Translations under genes and position numbers: made by a program
Notes under the pieces: generated by a model
Told to the model about the DNA's origin: nothing
The model's input: the letters and a program-made list of their open reading frames with translations, nothing else
The model's database searches: none
In this document: positions 43,245 through 44,461 of the stretch, piece by piece
Numbering within the stretch: the first letter of the stretch is position 1
How the letters are laid out: every line of letters starts with the position of its first letter
DNA from: VGCC01 sp044375955
Lineage (GTDB): Bacteria; Actinomycetota; Actinomycetes; S36-B12
Direction: 5' to 3'
NCBI GenBank assembly: GCA_044375955.1
Contig: JBILLS010000014.1
Coordinates: 1-44,461, forward strand
Length of the DNA: 44,461 nucleotides

Positions 43245-44162
43245 TCACACTCCGGCGTAGGAGTGCAGGCTGTTGACGAAGATGTTCACGCCGAAGTAGT
43301 TGATGAGGAACGACAGGAAGCCCAGGATCGCGATCCACGATGCGACGTTGCCGCGCCATCCCGCTGTGGAGCGCGCGTGGAGGTACGCGGCGTAGAGCAC
43401 CCAGGTGATGAACGCCCAGGTCTCCTTCGGATCCCACCCCCAGTACCGACCCCACGCGTTCTCCGCCCAGATGGCACCCGCGATCACCGCGAAGGTCCAG
43501 AGCGGGAAGGCGAAGGCGAGTACCCGGTTGGTCAGGGTGCGCAGCCGCTCCGTGCCCGGTACGTTCGTCAACCATCCGCTCACTACCCCGCCGCTTCTGG
43601 CCTCGGCGCGTGCACGGATCAATGACAGGCCGGCCGTGCCCGCACCGACGGTGAACGCTCCCGCGCACACGATCGCCGCCGAGACGTGGATGATCAGCCA
43701 GTAGGACTTCAGCGCGGGAACCAGTTGCGCAGCCTCGGTGTAGAGAACGGTGACGGCCAGGCCGAGTGTCAGCAGTGCCGCGATCACCACGAACAGGCCG
43801 AGCCAGCGCAGATCCCGACGCGTCGACCAGACGAGGAAGACCAGGAGGATGCCGAGTGCGCTCGTGATGGAGAACTCGTACATGTTCCCCCACGGAACGC
43901 GATCTGCCCAGAGTCCGCGCAGGACCACGCCGATGAAGAGCAGGACCGTTGCCAACCAGGTGACCGACATACCGATGTTGGATGCACGTCGACCCGATGC
44001 CGGACTCGGCCGCTCGAGAAGTGCGACATCCCCCGCGGGCACGGTGACGGGGACCGCAGTGCGCTTACCGGAGAAAGCGACGGCGAATGCGACCATGGCC
44101 ACTGTCAGTGCAGCCATGCTGGCGTAGATGAAGGCGTTGCTCGCCTCCGCCAGACCGTTCAC
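43245..44162 (-). CDS. ccsB: Cytochrome c biogenesis protein CcsB (ResC)
   Basis: Haem-handling subunit of the System II cytochrome c maturation machine, 305 aa with about eight helices. The tryptophan-rich WWD motif reads WGWDPKETW at 241-249; flanking histidines (H159 in LIIHVSAA and the one in YAAYLHARST) are the expected haem ligands. It passes haem across the membrane to apocytochromes with ResB. The GTG at 44162 overlaps the resB stop as GTGA. Cytochromes matured here would take electrons downstream of menaquinone. Confidence 0.96.
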   Translation of the reverse strand: MNGLAEASNAFIYASMAALTVAMVAFAVAFSGKRTAVPVTVPAGDVALLERPSPASGRRASNIGMSVTWLATVLLFIGVVLRGLWADRVPWGNMYEFSITSALGILLVFLVWSTRRDLRWLGLFVVIAALLTLGLAVTVLYTEAAQLVPALKSYWLIIHVSAAIVCAGAFTVGAGTAGLSLIRARAEARSGGVVSGWLTNVPGTERLRTLTNRVLAFAFPLWTFAVIAGAIWAENAWGRYWGWDPKETWAFITWVLYAAYLHARSTAGWRGNVASWIAILGFLSFLINYFGVNIFVNSLHSYAGV

Positions 44163-44461
44163 TCATCCTCCTCGGGAATCAACTCAGCGGGTGCGCCGAG
44201 TGACCGTCCGACGTGTGCGATCTCCCGCGTTGCCTCGCCGCCGCCTTCACGTGCGATGCCGGCGACCTGCACCAGCGTACGTCCATCGGGCAGCGAGTCC
44301 ACCTTCACCCACACGCGCCTTCTTCGCACGCTGAGCGTGAGGATCAGCCCGATCATCGCGAGCACGGCGGTGATCAACGTCACTTCCTTGCCGGGGTCGT
44401 GCGCGATCTGGAATGAGGCCCACCGCTCGAACCCGGTGAACTCGATCGAGCCCTGCGGAAA
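44159..44461 (-). CDS. resB: Cytochrome c biogenesis protein ResB (C-terminal end only)
   Basis: The last 100 residues of ResB; the rest lies beyond the right edge. Seen: PQGSIEFTGFERWASFQIAH, then DPGKE and a final membrane helix (VTLITAVLAMIGLILTLSV), then a basic RRRRVWVKV and a short cytoplasmic tail. This is the standard ResB end in which the last helix follows a large extracytoplasmic domain. It overlaps ccsB by 4 bases, the usual resB-ccsB pair of System II. Confidence 0.92.
   Translation of the reverse strand, partial: FPQGSIEFTGFERWASFQIAHDPGKEVTLITAVLAMIGLILTLSVRRRRVWVKVDSLPDGRTLVQVAGIAREGGGEATREIAHVGRSLGAPAELIPEEDE

Overview
The window is one contiguous, gene-dense piece of a high-GC actinobacterial chromosome (class Actinomycetia; I cannot name the genus). 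The assignment rests on the gene order tRNA-Thr, tRNA-Met, rpmG, two MaoC-type dehydratases, tRNA-Trp, secE, nusG, rplK, rplA; on an actinobacterial-type XylA and MenG; on KorAB beside a full complex I operon; on a Rex-type operator; and on many apparently leaderless genes. I see no insertion sequence, prophage, CRISPR array or resistance island. No gene-free stretch exceeds 300 bases; the longest (8345-8558) is about 210.

Layout. 1-6715 (mostly minus strand): L1 (cut by the window edge), L11, NusG, SecE and tRNA-Trp; a plus-strand aminotransferase; then MurB, a family 2-like glycosyltransferase, two MaoC-type dehydratases, L33, tRNA-Met and tRNA-Thr. 6786-13228: an SDR oxidoreductase, a DUF2165 membrane protein, an acyl-CoA ligase, a DUF305 lipoprotein, xylose isomerase, tRNA-Tyr, an unknown exported protein and YajQ. 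13225-14781 (minus): a compact four-gene operon with NuoB-, NuoC- and NuoI-like proteins and a four-helix membrane protein. 14861-18698 (plus): KorA, KorB and RarD. 18695-34856 (minus): a polyprenyl diphosphate synthase and the complete 14-gene nuoA-N operon. 34969-42625: all menaquinone genes from isochorismate to menaquinone (menG, menF, menD, menC, menB, menE, menA), except that no menH or menI is seen. 42524-44461: a DUF4229 protein, a PLDc_N-type protein, CcsB and the C-terminus of ResB.

The right-hand 30 kb reads as a respiratory supercluster. KorAB makes reduced ferredoxin from 2-oxoglutarate, complex I feeds NADH electrons into menaquinone, the men genes and the prenyl synthase make that quinone, and ResB/CcsB attach haem to c-type cytochromes. 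An 18-bp near-perfect Rex site (34899-34916) lies just upstream of nuoA. Several genes, including menF, menB, menE and the prenyl synthase, begin exactly six bases after a TAnnnT -10 hexamer, which predicts leaderless mRNAs.

The best candidate for something undescribed is the four-gene operon divergent from korA. It encodes complex-I-like NuoB, NuoC and NuoI proteins with every Fe-S cysteine intact, but no NuoD or hydrogenase large subunit, and a small membrane protein as fourth gene. It could be a ferredoxin-dependent electron module for KorAB; that is inference.
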